Shown here piece by piece: positions 35,999-44,074 of a stretch of 64,000 nt of DNA (position 1 is the first letter of the stretch; each line of letters opens with the position of its first letter). The notes beneath the pieces are model-generated. The model was not told the DNA's origin. It made no database searches and worked only from the letters and a program-made list of their open reading frames with translations. The stretch is from Algoriphagus taiwanensis (GTDB taxonomy: Bacteria > Bacteroidota > Bacteroidia > Cytophagales > Cyclobacteriaceae). The position numbers and the translations under genes were made by a program. The stretch covers positions 310,001 through 374,000 of the forward strand of contig NZ_BTPE01000001.1 in assembly GCF_036245645.1 (NCBI RefSeq), read 5' to 3'.

Positions 35999-36094
35999 GG
36001 ATTTGTTGCTGTTAAAGCTTATGCCTTCAGCGATGCTTGGCATGGCTATTGCGACTTGAGGTAAAAATTAATTCTTTCACCAATCATTTTATTT

Positions 36095-36514
36095 ATGAAA
36101 ACCAAAAGCCAAATAATTTTAGGATTAGCCTTTTTGAGTATGTCACTCATTTCTTGCGAAGGAACTCAAAAGGACTCCACGCAGACAGAATCCATCGAGG
36201 TTGAATTTGAAGAGGAGAAAAAAGAATTGAAAAAGGAGTTGGAAGATCTTCAGGCAGAAATTGACCAAAAAATAGCCGAGCTTAAGGCTAAAAAGGAAGA
36301 AGCTTCTGAGGAGATGAAATCCGAGTTGGAAGAAATGGAAAAAGAGCTGACTAATGAAAAGTCTGAGGTTGAAAAAGCCTTAAATGATGTAGAGAAGGCC
36401 ACCGAAAACACTTGGAAGGATATCAAAAAAGCTGCTGAAAACACCTCCAAAGACATTGAAAAAGAATGGGAAGACCTGAAGTCTACCATGGAGGATGTGT
36501 TTAAGAAAAACTAA
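36095..36514 (+). CDS. Coiled-coil lipoprotein
   Basis: The 139-residue product has lipobox LISC at residue 21 and then, from about 35 to the end, a very charged Glu/Lys-rich heptad pattern typical of an extended coiled coil, with an amphipathic repeat (NTWKDIKKAAENTSKDIEKEW) near 100. No family can be named from such composition. It could be an outer-membrane-anchored spacer or stress protein; function is unknown. A clear terminator follows 14 bases after the stop. Confidence 0.7.
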   Translation: MKTKSQIILGLAFLSMSLISCEGTQKDSTQTESIEVEFEEEKKELKKELEDLQAEIDQKIAELKAKKEEASEEMKSELEEMEKELTNEKSEVEKALNDVEKATENTWKDIKKAAENTSKDIEKEWEDLKSTMEDVFKKN

Positions 36515-36527
36515 ATAATACTCAAAT

Positions 36528-36556
36528 AAAAGCCGATCAGGAGGATCGGCTTTTTT
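36528..36556 (+). terminator. Intrinsic terminator after coiled-coil lipoprotein
   Basis: AAAAGCCGATC pairs with GATCGGCTTTT around four bases, followed by further T's. It also faces the end of the PIN gene at 36568 and may serve both strands. Confidence 0.88.
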
Positions 36557-36567
36557 ATTGGATTAAA

Positions 36568-37011
36568 TCAACCCAACAGGATATCCATCAATTTTTTCGA
36601 AATATGAAATCCATTTTGACGGAGGTCATAAATTACTTTCTCCAAGTTGTCAATAAGCCCTTTGTTTTTTGCCAATATCAGAATCCCTAAAGTACCGATG
36701 ATTTCTACTCCATTTTTTATGGCAATTTTCCTCCCTTTAATCTCGTCAATTATTAATAGTGAATTATCTGTGCTTAATGCCAAGGCAATCGAACTTGATT
36801 CACCTAAATCCAAGACCTTTTGAAGTTCAATGAATTTGGATTCATTTTTATTTTTTACGATAGTAATCCAAGAGGGTAGTGTATTTCCAAACTCTTGGTA
36901 AACCTCTTCTGTAATGGTGACATTAGTAAATAGTGAGCTCAATATTTCCAGCTTTTCTACCTTTTGCAGGGCGATAAGACAGCTGGTATCAGAAATTACC
37001 GCTCTTTTCAT
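36568..37011 (-). CDS. PIN domain toxin, DUF3368 type
   Basis: A 147-residue PIN-fold protein: D8 in VISDTSCLIAL, E in ITEEVYQEF, then GESSSIALAL and the second Asp in LIIDEIKGR make up the acidic RNase site of VapC-like toxins; the IIGTLGILILAK segment is typical of DUF3368. Such enzymes cleave specific RNAs. It overlaps the antitoxin gene upstream by 23 bases, so the pair is translationally coupled. Its target is unknown. Confidence 0.9.
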   Translation of the reverse strand: MKRAVISDTSCLIALQKVEKLEILSSLFTNVTITEEVYQEFGNTLPSWITIVKNKNESKFIELQKVLDLGESSSIALALSTDNSLLIIDEIKGRKIAIKNGVEIIGTLGILILAKNKGLIDNLEKVIYDLRQNGFHISKKLMDILLG

Positions 37012-37222
37012 GAAGGAGTTTTTTCAAGTCCTCAGCAGTTTCTCCAAAAACCGAAACGCCATATTCTCCCGCTGATTCGATAAACTCTCTTTTGCTAATC
37101 CCGACTAGTTCTGCCGCTTGGCCTGAAGAAAGTATGCCTCTTTCAAATAGCACTCCTGCGATTTGCATTTTTACCTCTTTTTCGTCGGCAGACTCCGGAA
37201 CCTTGACAGTAATTGTTTTCAT
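36989..37222 (-). CDS. UPF0175 family antitoxin
   Basis: A 77-residue protein: LFERGILSSGQAAELVGISKREFIE (about 28-52) is the helix-turn-helix of the UPF0175 family, which accompanies DUF3368 PIN toxins. It probably binds both the toxin and its own promoter, giving autoregulation. Overlap of 23 bases with the toxin gene. The order antitoxin first, toxin second is the usual one. Confidence 0.88.
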   Translation of the reverse strand: MKTITVKVPESADEKEVKMQIAGVLFERGILSSGQAAELVGISKREFIESAGEYGVSVFGETAEDLKKLLHEKSGNF

Positions 37223-37310
37223 TTTCTGATCAGTATCTTTCTAATTTACTTTATTTCAATTGATTTGTTCTGTTTTTTTGATTTTTGGATAGCTTGGTGA
37301 TTTGGCTTTT

Positions 37311-38192
37311 TTACAATACTTGTAAGGAATTTCCGGACGGAATATGAAACACAGGCAATCCGGGCATATGCTGATTCAGCCAGTTTTTGACAAATTCCGA
37401 ACCTCCTTCCTCACTGGCAGAATGACCTATCTCGATCATGGAAAGCTTTATGCCGATCTCATTGGCGGCACGTACGTACTCGGGAGTTTCCCATTCGTTG
37501 GATTCTCCACAGACCAGCACGTCGGGGCGATGCTCCATGATTTGAGTGATCTGGAGTCGACCGCCAACAGCCCCGGGAAGTAGCAGAACTTTTTCGCAGG
37601 ACTGATCCAAATCCCCCACATAGCGCATGGCAGGCACACCCAATTTGGTTTTGATATGATTGATCAGCCCTTTCAAATCAGTTTTTGGGATATTCAGAAT
37701 CCTACTCCCGGGAGTGTAATAGTCATTCCATCCTAAATCACCCACAACTCCTACCCGTACCCCATCGTCTTGCATTCGGTGCACGTAGTCGTGATTTCGC
37801 CAAAGGGTAATGCCATTCTTCTCCATCAGATCATATTTGGCACGAAAGACGGGGTCCTCCTGTAGGTAATCCGTCTCATCCTGGCCAGAGAAAAAAGTGG
37901 GTTCGTGAGGAATAATCAGGTTGGCTTTCAGTTCTATGGCCTTATGGATGATTTCCATGGTAGTAAACATGGTCGTCACCACTCCGGTCACTACCGTATC
38001 CCTAGACCCTACCTTAATCGTGTCTACAGTTTGGGCAAAAGGAGCATTGGGAACCTGAGCGATAAAGGTGTCCATAATCTCACCCACGGTCCAGTTTTTT
38101 TGATGGGAAAAAGAAAAAGCATCCCAGGGATTGGCAATCATACCCGCTCCAATCAGAGCGCCGGACGTATGGATAAAGTTTCTTCTGTTCAT
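37311..38192 (-). CDS. Tat-exported NIF3-like dinuclear metal protein
   Basis: The ATG at 38192 starts a twin-arginine leader (NRRNFIHTSGALIGAG); the product has 293 residues. It shows NIF3 features: TTMEIIHKAIELKANLIIPHEPTFF (first metal cluster, with H-E where most members have H-H), NHDYVHR, and IEIGHSASEEGG near the end with the closing His and Glu. NIF3/GTP cyclohydrolase I type 2 proteins are normally cytoplasmic, so an exported member is unusual. Its metal content and reaction are unknown. It starts 87 bases after the lipoprotein gene at 38280 on the same strand. Confidence 0.82.
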   Translation of the reverse strand: MNRRNFIHTSGALIGAGMIANPWDAFSFSHQKNWTVGEIMDTFIAQVPNAPFAQTVDTIKVGSRDTVVTGVVTTMFTTMEIIHKAIELKANLIIPHEPTFFSGQDETDYLQEDPVFRAKYDLMEKNGITLWRNHDYVHRMQDDGVRVGVVGDLGWNDYYTPGSRILNIPKTDLKGLINHIKTKLGVPAMRYVGDLDQSCEKVLLLPGAVGGRLQITQIMEHRPDVLVCGESNEWETPEYVRAANEIGIKLSMIEIGHSASEEGGSEFVKNWLNQHMPGLPVFHIPSGNSLQVL

Positions 38193-38279
38193 GGTGAAAT
38201 AGGGGATAGGTTCTCTTAAAAGTAAAAAAAAGCTGTGAGCGAGACCGCCCACAGCTGTAATTTAAGGGAATTGAGGAGC

Positions 38280-38939
38280 TTAGTCGACTTTTACATTGGT
38301 AAACCAGATGAATCGATTGCCGTCCTGCCCCATATGATCCAAAGCAAGGGTAATCGGACCAAACTGCTGCTCATTCTCCCAAGTCCAGGTTCTTCCTGTG
38401 TCCCCGTTACCTCTTCGGAAAGTCCACTCCAGAATTTTGTTGTTTTCATCCAGATACAAATCGTAGGCATCTCCCGGAGTATAGCCCATACCGGGGGATT
38501 TGGATTCTCCTGGGGCATAGGCGATTGTTAATTGGGTGGAATTGGTTCCCTTGATGGGAGTAGAGACATTTTCCTTGCTGTCAAAGGTGTAGCCGGTATC
38601 CCAAGCCAGTTGGAAAGGCATCATCAGCCAATACTTGTCATTGACAAAGCCTGCATCCGCAGGTGGAAGTGAATCTGCATCCAAAGAATAGGTGTAGGTC
38701 GTATCCGGTCCGGAGTAGTATACGGTTCGCTCTTTAATGTTCCATTTCCAGTCTCTGGAAAGCACATTTACCGAATCCCGCTGCACATTCCAGGTGTAGG
38801 CGATGGAGTTGACTTGATCAAAATTCTCGATTCCGTAGGCTTTGGCCACCTTGACAGGAAGTGAATCGGGAGTCTCTTCTTTGGTCGCACAGGAGTACAA
38901 AAGAAGGACAGAAAGGAGTAAAGGGAGGAGGTTTTTCAT
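38280..38939 (-). CDS. Lipoprotein of unknown function (possibly DUF6503-like)
   Basis: A 219-residue protein with lipobox LLYSC at residue 17. The middle and C-terminal parts (MMPFQLAWDTGYTF, GDAYDLYLDENNKILEWTF) suggest a LolA/LolB-type half-barrel such as DUF6503, but this comes from pattern alone. It lies 35 bases after the SDR gene and before the NIF3-like gene on the same strand. Confidence 0.62.
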   Translation of the reverse strand: MKNLLPLLLSVLLLYSCATKEETPDSLPVKVAKAYGIENFDQVNSIAYTWNVQRDSVNVLSRDWKWNIKERTVYYSGPDTTYTYSLDADSLPPADAGFVNDKYWLMMPFQLAWDTGYTFDSKENVSTPIKGTNSTQLTIAYAPGESKSPGMGYTPGDAYDLYLDENNKILEWTFRRGNGDTGRTWTWENEQQFGPITLALDHMGQDGNRFIWFTNVKVD

Positions 38940-38974
38940 AGGATAGAAGTGATTAAAGACTAAACTACAGATAA

Positions 38975-39757
38975 TTAACTTGGTTTGGATATCCAGGATT
39001 TCAGTTTTTGATATTCGGCCAATTGATAGCCAGGACGGATGAGGTACAGAAAATTGTTCAAATGGAGCATTATCCGGAAAAGGGGAGAGGGAAAGATTTT
39101 CTTTTTCCCCATTCCACTTCCTTTCAGGATTTTACCGGCGACTGTTTCTGGTGATTGCATGGGAAATGCCTTTGGAATGTCCTTCCCGGCAGTTTCAAAA
39201 AAGCGGGTGGAGGTAGAAATCGGGAAAACCAAGGTCAGCCAATCCCCGTCTTTTTCGGCCCAAAGCCCTCTGGCCCATTGCAAAAGGGCGGACTTCGTAG
39301 CTCCATAAATGCTGTATCCCGGCACCGCCCAAAAAGCTATTGCCGAACAGGTGATCACATGCCTGAGCTGGGTGTCAGGAAATTGATTCCTCAACTGAAA
39401 CCCCAACTGTATCGGCGAGAATATATTGAGCTGAAAAATACGATCCATGTTCTCCCAATCCTGTTTTTCAGCCAAGCCATACTCGGCTTTCCCGGCATTT
39501 GCAAAGCAAAAATCAACCCCATCCCAATGGTTTTTTACCCAATCGAGGATTCCTTGATTGCCTTCTTTTAGGCTGAGATCTGCCTGCAAAATTCCACCGA
39601 GATCAGGGAATTCCAGTCGGAGTTGATCCAGAAATATTGGATTGAAATCTACGGCGAGAATTTGTCGGGTATGGGGGTAGAGCTGCCGCAAAAGGGCCAA
39701 ACCAATTCCCGAACCTGCCCCGGTGAGGATAATTCTAGCCTGATCAAATGCCTTCAT
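38975..39757 (-). CDS. Short-chain dehydrogenase/reductase
   Basis: A 260-residue SDR: TGAGSGIG at 12-19, NAGKAEYG, a Ser in TCSAIA and the Tyr-x-x-x-Lys in YSIYGATKSA. The C-terminal 50 residues are hydrophobic and aromatic (FRIMLHLNNFLYLIRPGYQ), suggesting membrane contact or a lipophilic substrate. It overlaps the acetoacetate-decarboxylase-like gene by 14 bases, and that overlaps another SDR by 8, so the three are coupled. Confidence 0.87.
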   Translation of the reverse strand: MKAFDQARIILTGAGSGIGLALLRQLYPHTRQILAVDFNPIFLDQLRLEFPDLGGILQADLSLKEGNQGILDWVKNHWDGVDFCFANAGKAEYGLAEKQDWENMDRIFQLNIFSPIQLGFQLRNQFPDTQLRHVITCSAIAFWAVPGYSIYGATKSALLQWARGLWAEKDGDWLTLVFPISTSTRFFETAGKDIPKAFPMQSPETVAGKILKGSGMGKKKIFPSPLFRIMLHLNNFLYLIRPGYQLAEYQKLKSWISKPS

Positions 39758-40424
39758 CCAGTATGGTGGGTTGAGGGAAATGGATATGAAATGGATTGAC
39801 CTTCACTGCCAAAAGAGGGCGAATTTCCCGGATATCAGGGAAGAAATCCGGGTCAAGTTCCAAGCTCTTTATTTTGGCAAGTTTGCCCCAGCCAGTTCCT
39901 TTTGGCTGGGTGAGGTAAGTTTTCTTTTCCCAAAGTTGCCTGAGGTCAATAGGAATGAGGGAGGTAGTGACAGGGAAAGGAATTCCTCCATGGGCGACGG
40001 TCGCGGAGAACACTTTTTTTCCATCTGAGAAAATGGAAATTTGGTCAGTGCCTTCGCTTTTTTCCCAGGTAAAGGGGGCTGTCTTTTTGGGTATTCCCCA
40101 ATTGGCCCGTCCGTTTTGCGTGCTCGCCTCGGAGTCCACATAGATATGGGTGATCGCTTGCTTTTTGGGTTGACCAAACTTCCCCGGGATAATCAGCAAT
40201 TCCTTGTAAGTCCCCACGGGGGATTCGGTATAGTCCACTAGCATGACAAAGCCCAAGCCTCCCCGAAATTTCCCCCTTAGTCCTTTTGGGAGATTACCTT
40301 CTTGTTCTACCCAATCCTTTTTGAATGAATAGATCAAAATAATGCCCTCACCCTTGAGGTCCCATGGAGGAAGAACTCGCTTAATCAGTTCCGAATTGAT
40401 TTCAACTTCTTGGTTTTCAGGCAT
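39744..40424 (-). CDS. Acetoacetate decarboxylase-like protein
   Basis: A 226-residue protein with the ADC fold: SPVGTYKELLIIPG (about 68-81), then GRANWGIPKK with the adjacent lysines K113-K114, matching the Schiff-base Lys pair of clostridial acetoacetate decarboxylase. The usual beta-barrel-like end (HFPQPTILDEG) follows. Relatives do decarboxylation, aldol or dehydration chemistry through an imine. Its two SDR neighbours on the same transcript, overlapping at both ends, suggest a short pathway on a keto acid or polyketide-like molecule. Confidence 0.8.
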   Translation of the reverse strand: MPENQEVEINSELIKRVLPPWDLKGEGIILIYSFKKDWVEQEGNLPKGLRGKFRGGLGFVMLVDYTESPVGTYKELLIIPGKFGQPKKQAITHIYVDSEASTQNGRANWGIPKKTAPFTWEKSEGTDQISIFSDGKKVFSATVAHGGIPFPVTTSLIPIDLRQLWEKKTYLTQPKGTGWGKLAKIKSLELDPDFFPDIREIRPLLAVKVNPFHIHFPQPTILDEGI

Positions 40425-41178
40425 AGGGAGAAGGGCTTATGGAAGTCCAGCCTCCGTCTACTACCAGAGTTTGGCCGGTGATATGCCTTGCTGAATCGGA
40501 AAGCAAAAAGAAAGCTGCCTCAGCAATATCTGTAGTGGAGGCAGGTCTTCCGGTTGGAGTCAGTTTGGACCAAGTGGCGGCGTAGTCAGGGTCAGAGGTG
40601 GTTCTTTCTGTCAGCGTCGCCCCGGGAGCAATGGCGTTGACCCGGATGCCAAGCGGGGCCAATTCCAAGACCAGGTTTTTAGCCAACATCTCCACGGCTG
40701 CTTTGCTCATCGCATAAGCCGCCAGATTTTCATGGCTTTGATGGGCAGTGACAGAGGAGGTGAAAAGGATAGCCCCACCGTTTTCCTGCTCGCGCATGAC
40801 TCGGGCTGCTGCTTGGGTGAGGAAGAAGGTTCCGGCTTGATTGACCCGCATCACTTCGAGAAAGTCAGCCCGGGAATAGTCCAAAAAGCTTCCAAATAGC
40901 GTAATTCCCGCATTACAGACCACTTGGTCAATTCTTCCGAAGTTTTCCAAAGCAAGGGAAATCAACTGGTCGATCACAGCTTCATCTGCCGAATCTCCGG
41001 AGCAACCCAATACCGATCCTTTTCCCATTCGGGAAAGGTTGGCCACGGCCTCTTCGGTCAGACTTTTTTCCAGGTCATTCAGGATGACTTGACCTCCGTT
41101 TTCCACCAGTTTTCTGGCTATTTCAAGGCCGATTCCCTGTCCGGCCCCGGTGATGATGGCTACTTTTGGGTTTTTCAT
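40417..41178 (-). CDS. Short-chain dehydrogenase/reductase, FabG-like
   Basis: A 253-residue classical SDR: TGAGQGIG at 11-18, CNAGITLFG, Ser in FTSSVTAHQS, Tyr-x-x-x-Lys in YAMSKAAVE, and the closing GQTLVVDGGWT. It is the first gene of the SDR/ADC-like/SDR unit, overlapping the next by 8 bases. A perfect 33-base palindrome lies just upstream, between it and the dehydratase gene on the same strand. Confidence 0.9.
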   Translation of the reverse strand: MKNPKVAIITGAGQGIGLEIARKLVENGGQVILNDLEKSLTEEAVANLSRMGKGSVLGCSGDSADEAVIDQLISLALENFGRIDQVVCNAGITLFGSFLDYSRADFLEVMRVNQAGTFFLTQAAARVMREQENGGAILFTSSVTAHQSHENLAAYAMSKAAVEMLAKNLVLELAPLGIRVNAIAPGATLTERTTSDPDYAATWSKLTPTGRPASTTDIAEAAFFLLSDSARHITGQTLVVDGGWTSISPSPYA

Positions 41179-41190
41179 ATCTTTTTATTG

Positions 41191-41223
41191 AACCCTCCAA
41201 GGGTTTCAAACCCTTGGAGGGTT
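41191..41223. repeat. Perfect 33-base palindrome
   Basis: Arms AACCCTCCAAGGGTTT and AAACCCTTGGAGGGTT flank a single C. It lies between the end of the dehydratase gene (41237) and the start of the SDR gene (41178). No T run follows on the minus strand, so it is more likely an interspersed REP-like element than a plain terminator, though it would still form a strong hairpin in the mRNA. Confidence 0.85.
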
Positions 41224-41236
41224 TGTTGGACAAATC

Positions 41237-42955
41237 TCAATGCGAGTCTCTTTTTACTTCCGAACCGGAGCTTCCCTGAAGGAAATCGAAGTCGACTCCT
41301 TCATGAGCCTGATTCACTTTATCCAAAAAGAGGTTGACATAGCCTCTTTCGTAAGGAAGTTGAGTAGGCACAAAGTTTTTTCTTCTCTTTTCAAATTCCT
41401 CTTCGGAAATCAACAGGTTCAAGGAGCGATTAGGTACGTCCAATTCAATGAGGTCTCCGTTTTGAACCAATGCCAAGGGCCCTCCAATAGCTGACTCCGG
41501 CGAAACGTGCAGCACGACTGTGCCAAATCCTGTTCCGCTCATCCGTCCATCGGAAATTCTGACCATGTCTTTGACTCCTTTTTCCAGAAGTTTTTTGGGA
41601 AGGCCCATATTGCCTACTTCCGGCATTCCGGGATAGCCTTTGGGTCCCACGTTTTTCATGACCATCACGCAGGTCTCATCGATGTCCAATTCAGGATCAT
41701 CTACCTTGGCTTTGTATTCATCGATATTTTCAAAGACCACAGCCTTTCCGGTATGTTTGAGCAGGCTCGGAGTGGCGGCAGAGGGCTTGAGTACCGCCCC
41801 GTTAGGACAAAGATTTCCCTTCAGTACTGCGATTCCTGACTCGGGTTTGATCGGGTTTTCAAGCGTGCCAATCAGGTTTCTGTCCCAGCATTGAGCATTC
41901 GTGATATTTTCGCCCAGGGTTTTTCCATTCACAGTCAATGCATCGGTGTGCAGGTGTTTTTGGATTTCTTTCATGACTGCAGGCATTCCTCCGGCATAGA
42001 AGAGGTCTTCCACCCAGTGTTCCCCAGACGGCTGTACATTGGCGATAAGCGGGATTTTGGCAGAGAAGTGATCGAAATCTGTCAAGTCCAGTTCCACCCC
42101 GATTCGCTTGGCAATGGCAGTCAGGTGAAGGATAAAATTGGTTGAGCCCCCAATGGCGGCATTGACCATGATGGAGTTTTCGAAGGCCTTTCGTGTGAGG
42201 ATTTTATCCATGGTGAGGTCTTCTTTGACCATCTCCACGATACGCATTCCTGCTAGGTGCGCCAATACTTTTCTTCTAGAGTCGGCAGCAGGTATAGTAG
42301 CATTGTCAGGAAGAGCAAGCCCCAAAGCTTCTACCATGGCCGCCATGGTCGAGGCGGTGCCCATGGGAGCGCAGTGCCCGATGGAGCGGGACATGGAGGA
42401 TTCTACCTCGATCATGTCCTCTTGGGTGAGTTTGCCTACTTTGTAGTCCTCCGCAAACCTCCAGATATCGGAAGTGCCGATCTTTTTCCCCCTGAATCTT
42501 CCGATCAGCATAGGACCTCCGGAAAGGACTAAGGTGGGCAGATTAACAGAGGCGGCGCCCATGACCAGGGAAGGGGTAGTTTTGTCGCAGCCGCACATCA
42601 GCACGACCCCGTCCATGGGATTGGCGCGAATGCTTTCTTCCACATCCATGGAGGCAAGATTACGAAAAAGCATAGCAGTGGGCTTGATGGAGCACTCGCC
42701 AAGGGACATTACTGGGAATTCCAGGGGGAAACCTCCGGCTTCCCAGATTCCTCTCTTCAATGCTTCCGCCAAATCACGGAAATGGGCGTTGCAGGGAGTG
42801 AGTTCTGACCAGGTATTACAGATGCCGATGACGGGTTTTTCTCCTGTAAAAAGATGGTGGGGCAAGCCCTGATTTTTCATCCAAGAGCGGTAGATGATAC
42901 CATCTTTGCCGGTACGGCCGTACCATTCTTGACTGCGGAGTTTTTTCTTTGACAT
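41237..42955 (-). CDS. IlvD/Edd family sugar-acid dehydratase
   Basis: A 572-residue dehydratase: CNTWSELTPCNAHF near 46-59, MCGCDKTTPS near 130-139 (Fe-S ligand Cys and Lys), GHCAPMGTASTM near 194-205, GGSTNFILHL, and PSAATP, GYPGMPEVGNMG and RISDGRMSGTGFG in the C-terminal part. The details (GKDGIIYRSW near the start, CGCDKTTPS) point to the sugar-acid branch (L-arabonate/D-xylonate/D-fuconate dehydratases), rather than to dihydroxy-acid dehydratase of branched-chain synthesis. It makes a 2-keto-3-deoxy sugar acid. SDR genes next to it would supply the oxidation step. Confidence 0.88.
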   Translation of the reverse strand: MSKKKLRSQEWYGRTGKDGIIYRSWMKNQGLPHHLFTGEKPVIGICNTWSELTPCNAHFRDLAEALKRGIWEAGGFPLEFPVMSLGECSIKPTAMLFRNLASMDVEESIRANPMDGVVLMCGCDKTTPSLVMGAASVNLPTLVLSGGPMLIGRFRGKKIGTSDIWRFAEDYKVGKLTQEDMIEVESSMSRSIGHCAPMGTASTMAAMVEALGLALPDNATIPAADSRRKVLAHLAGMRIVEMVKEDLTMDKILTRKAFENSIMVNAAIGGSTNFILHLTAIAKRIGVELDLTDFDHFSAKIPLIANVQPSGEHWVEDLFYAGGMPAVMKEIQKHLHTDALTVNGKTLGENITNAQCWDRNLIGTLENPIKPESGIAVLKGNLCPNGAVLKPSAATPSLLKHTGKAVVFENIDEYKAKVDDPELDIDETCVMVMKNVGPKGYPGMPEVGNMGLPKKLLEKGVKDMVRISDGRMSGTGFGTVVLHVSPESAIGGPLALVQNGDLIELDVPNRSLNLLISEEEFEKRRKNFVPTQLPYERGYVNLFLDKVNQAHEGVDFDFLQGSSGSEVKRDSH

Positions 42956-43059
42956 AGGTTTTTCGGGTTGAGAGAATTTGGTCAGAAGTTACCAAAAAAT
43001 CCCAAATCCAGAGAAAAACCTATTCTTTGAAACGGATAAGATCAGGCAGAAAGCTGAAA

Positions 43060-44040
43060 TCAATTGGCCTCCATGGCCTCCAAAGCCTGCTCCAATGCCT
43101 GAAGATCAATCTCGAAATCAGCCAAAATAGTGGCTTTTTCAGAGCCTTTGTTGAGCGTATAAAAGTAGGGGATGTCCAAAGCAGAAGCGAGATTGAAGTA
43201 ACACTGGGAAATGGAGTCACCTTCATTTCTCAATTCCAATACTCTGGCTCCTTCGGGTAAAAAAATCATGTTGGTCAAAGCTGCTCCGTGGAGACTTACC
43301 AGAAGTCGGGTTTCAGCCATCAGCTGAATTTGCTGCTTGAAGCTCAAGTCTTCTGCGTGAATGATTTCAAAACCACGTAAAATCAGCAGCCTCTCCACAT
43401 CCGGTTCATTGGATACTTTTCTTTTAGGAGCTTTACTTCGGCTGATGTAGACCTTCCTAGTGGTTGGGTTTCCTGAGGTTAGGCTGAGTTTTTCCCTTGT
43501 CTTTTTTACCAAAGGAATATTGAACTGAGGATAGGGTGCAGTTCGTGCAGTGAGGATTAGAGTATCTACTCTCAGATTTTCTCTGGGAGAAAATGAAATA
43601 TATTTTACTCCAAGCAAATTGAGTGAATCGACCACATAGGGAAGACTCATCATTGAGGAGGGAAGAATTACCGGAAAATCAGTGTCTTTTTCCAAGCCTT
43701 CCCAAATACGTGGCAGGCAATCGGTAATCCAGTGAAAGTAATTATGGCTCCACTCATCCAGAACCCACATTCCTTTGTCAACTCTCCTCCAGGATTTGGG
43801 GGCACAATAAACTGCCCGTTTTGCAAATTGCAAAGGGCCCAAAGCCTCGATATGGGTTCTTGAAGAATAGAATTTCAATTCTCCCGGAGAGAAAATAGTA
43901 TCCTGGATAACCCAAGCATTTTTCAGATAAACCGGATGCAAGCGGGTAAAGGTCTCTTCAAGTGAATCTTGGAAGAGGGGAAGGTGCTCTTTCTTCAGAT
44001 TGTTTGGGAGAGGCCGTTTGACTGAGATTTCCTGAAGCAA
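43060..44040 (-). CDS. Glycosyltransferase family 61 (DUF563) protein
   Basis: A 326-residue protein with DEWSHNYFHWITDCLPRI (about 94-111) and LVSLHGAALTNMIFLPEG (about 255-272), the two signatures of the GT61/DUF563 family, which transfers xylose or similar sugars. No ATG precedes the conserved region: the frame starts with TTG at 44040, and earlier in-frame codons back to the murA stop include no ATG or GTG. The first ATG is at residue 96, too late. The gene follows murA by 34 bases on the same strand, so translational coupling could help start at TTG. Role in cell-wall or surface glycan is inferred. Confidence 0.85.
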   Translation of the reverse strand: MLQEISVKRPLPNNLKKEHLPLFQDSLEETFTRLHPVYLKNAWVIQDTIFSPGELKFYSSRTHIEALGPLQFAKRAVYCAPKSWRRVDKGMWVLDEWSHNYFHWITDCLPRIWEGLEKDTDFPVILPSSMMSLPYVVDSLNLLGVKYISFSPRENLRVDTLILTARTAPYPQFNIPLVKKTREKLSLTSGNPTTRKVYISRSKAPKRKVSNEPDVERLLILRGFEIIHAEDLSFKQQIQLMAETRLLVSLHGAALTNMIFLPEGARVLELRNEGDSISQCYFNLASALDIPYFYTLNKGSEKATILADFEIDLQALEQALEAMEAN

Positions 44041-44074
44041 GGGGAAATGGTTTTGATCTGATTCAACCTGAATA

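Noticed and set aside
41237..42955. Assignment as biosynthetic IlvD (dihydroxy-acid dehydratase).
   Set aside because: No other branched-chain genes are near, and the motif details and SDR neighbours fit the sugar-acid dehydratase branch better.
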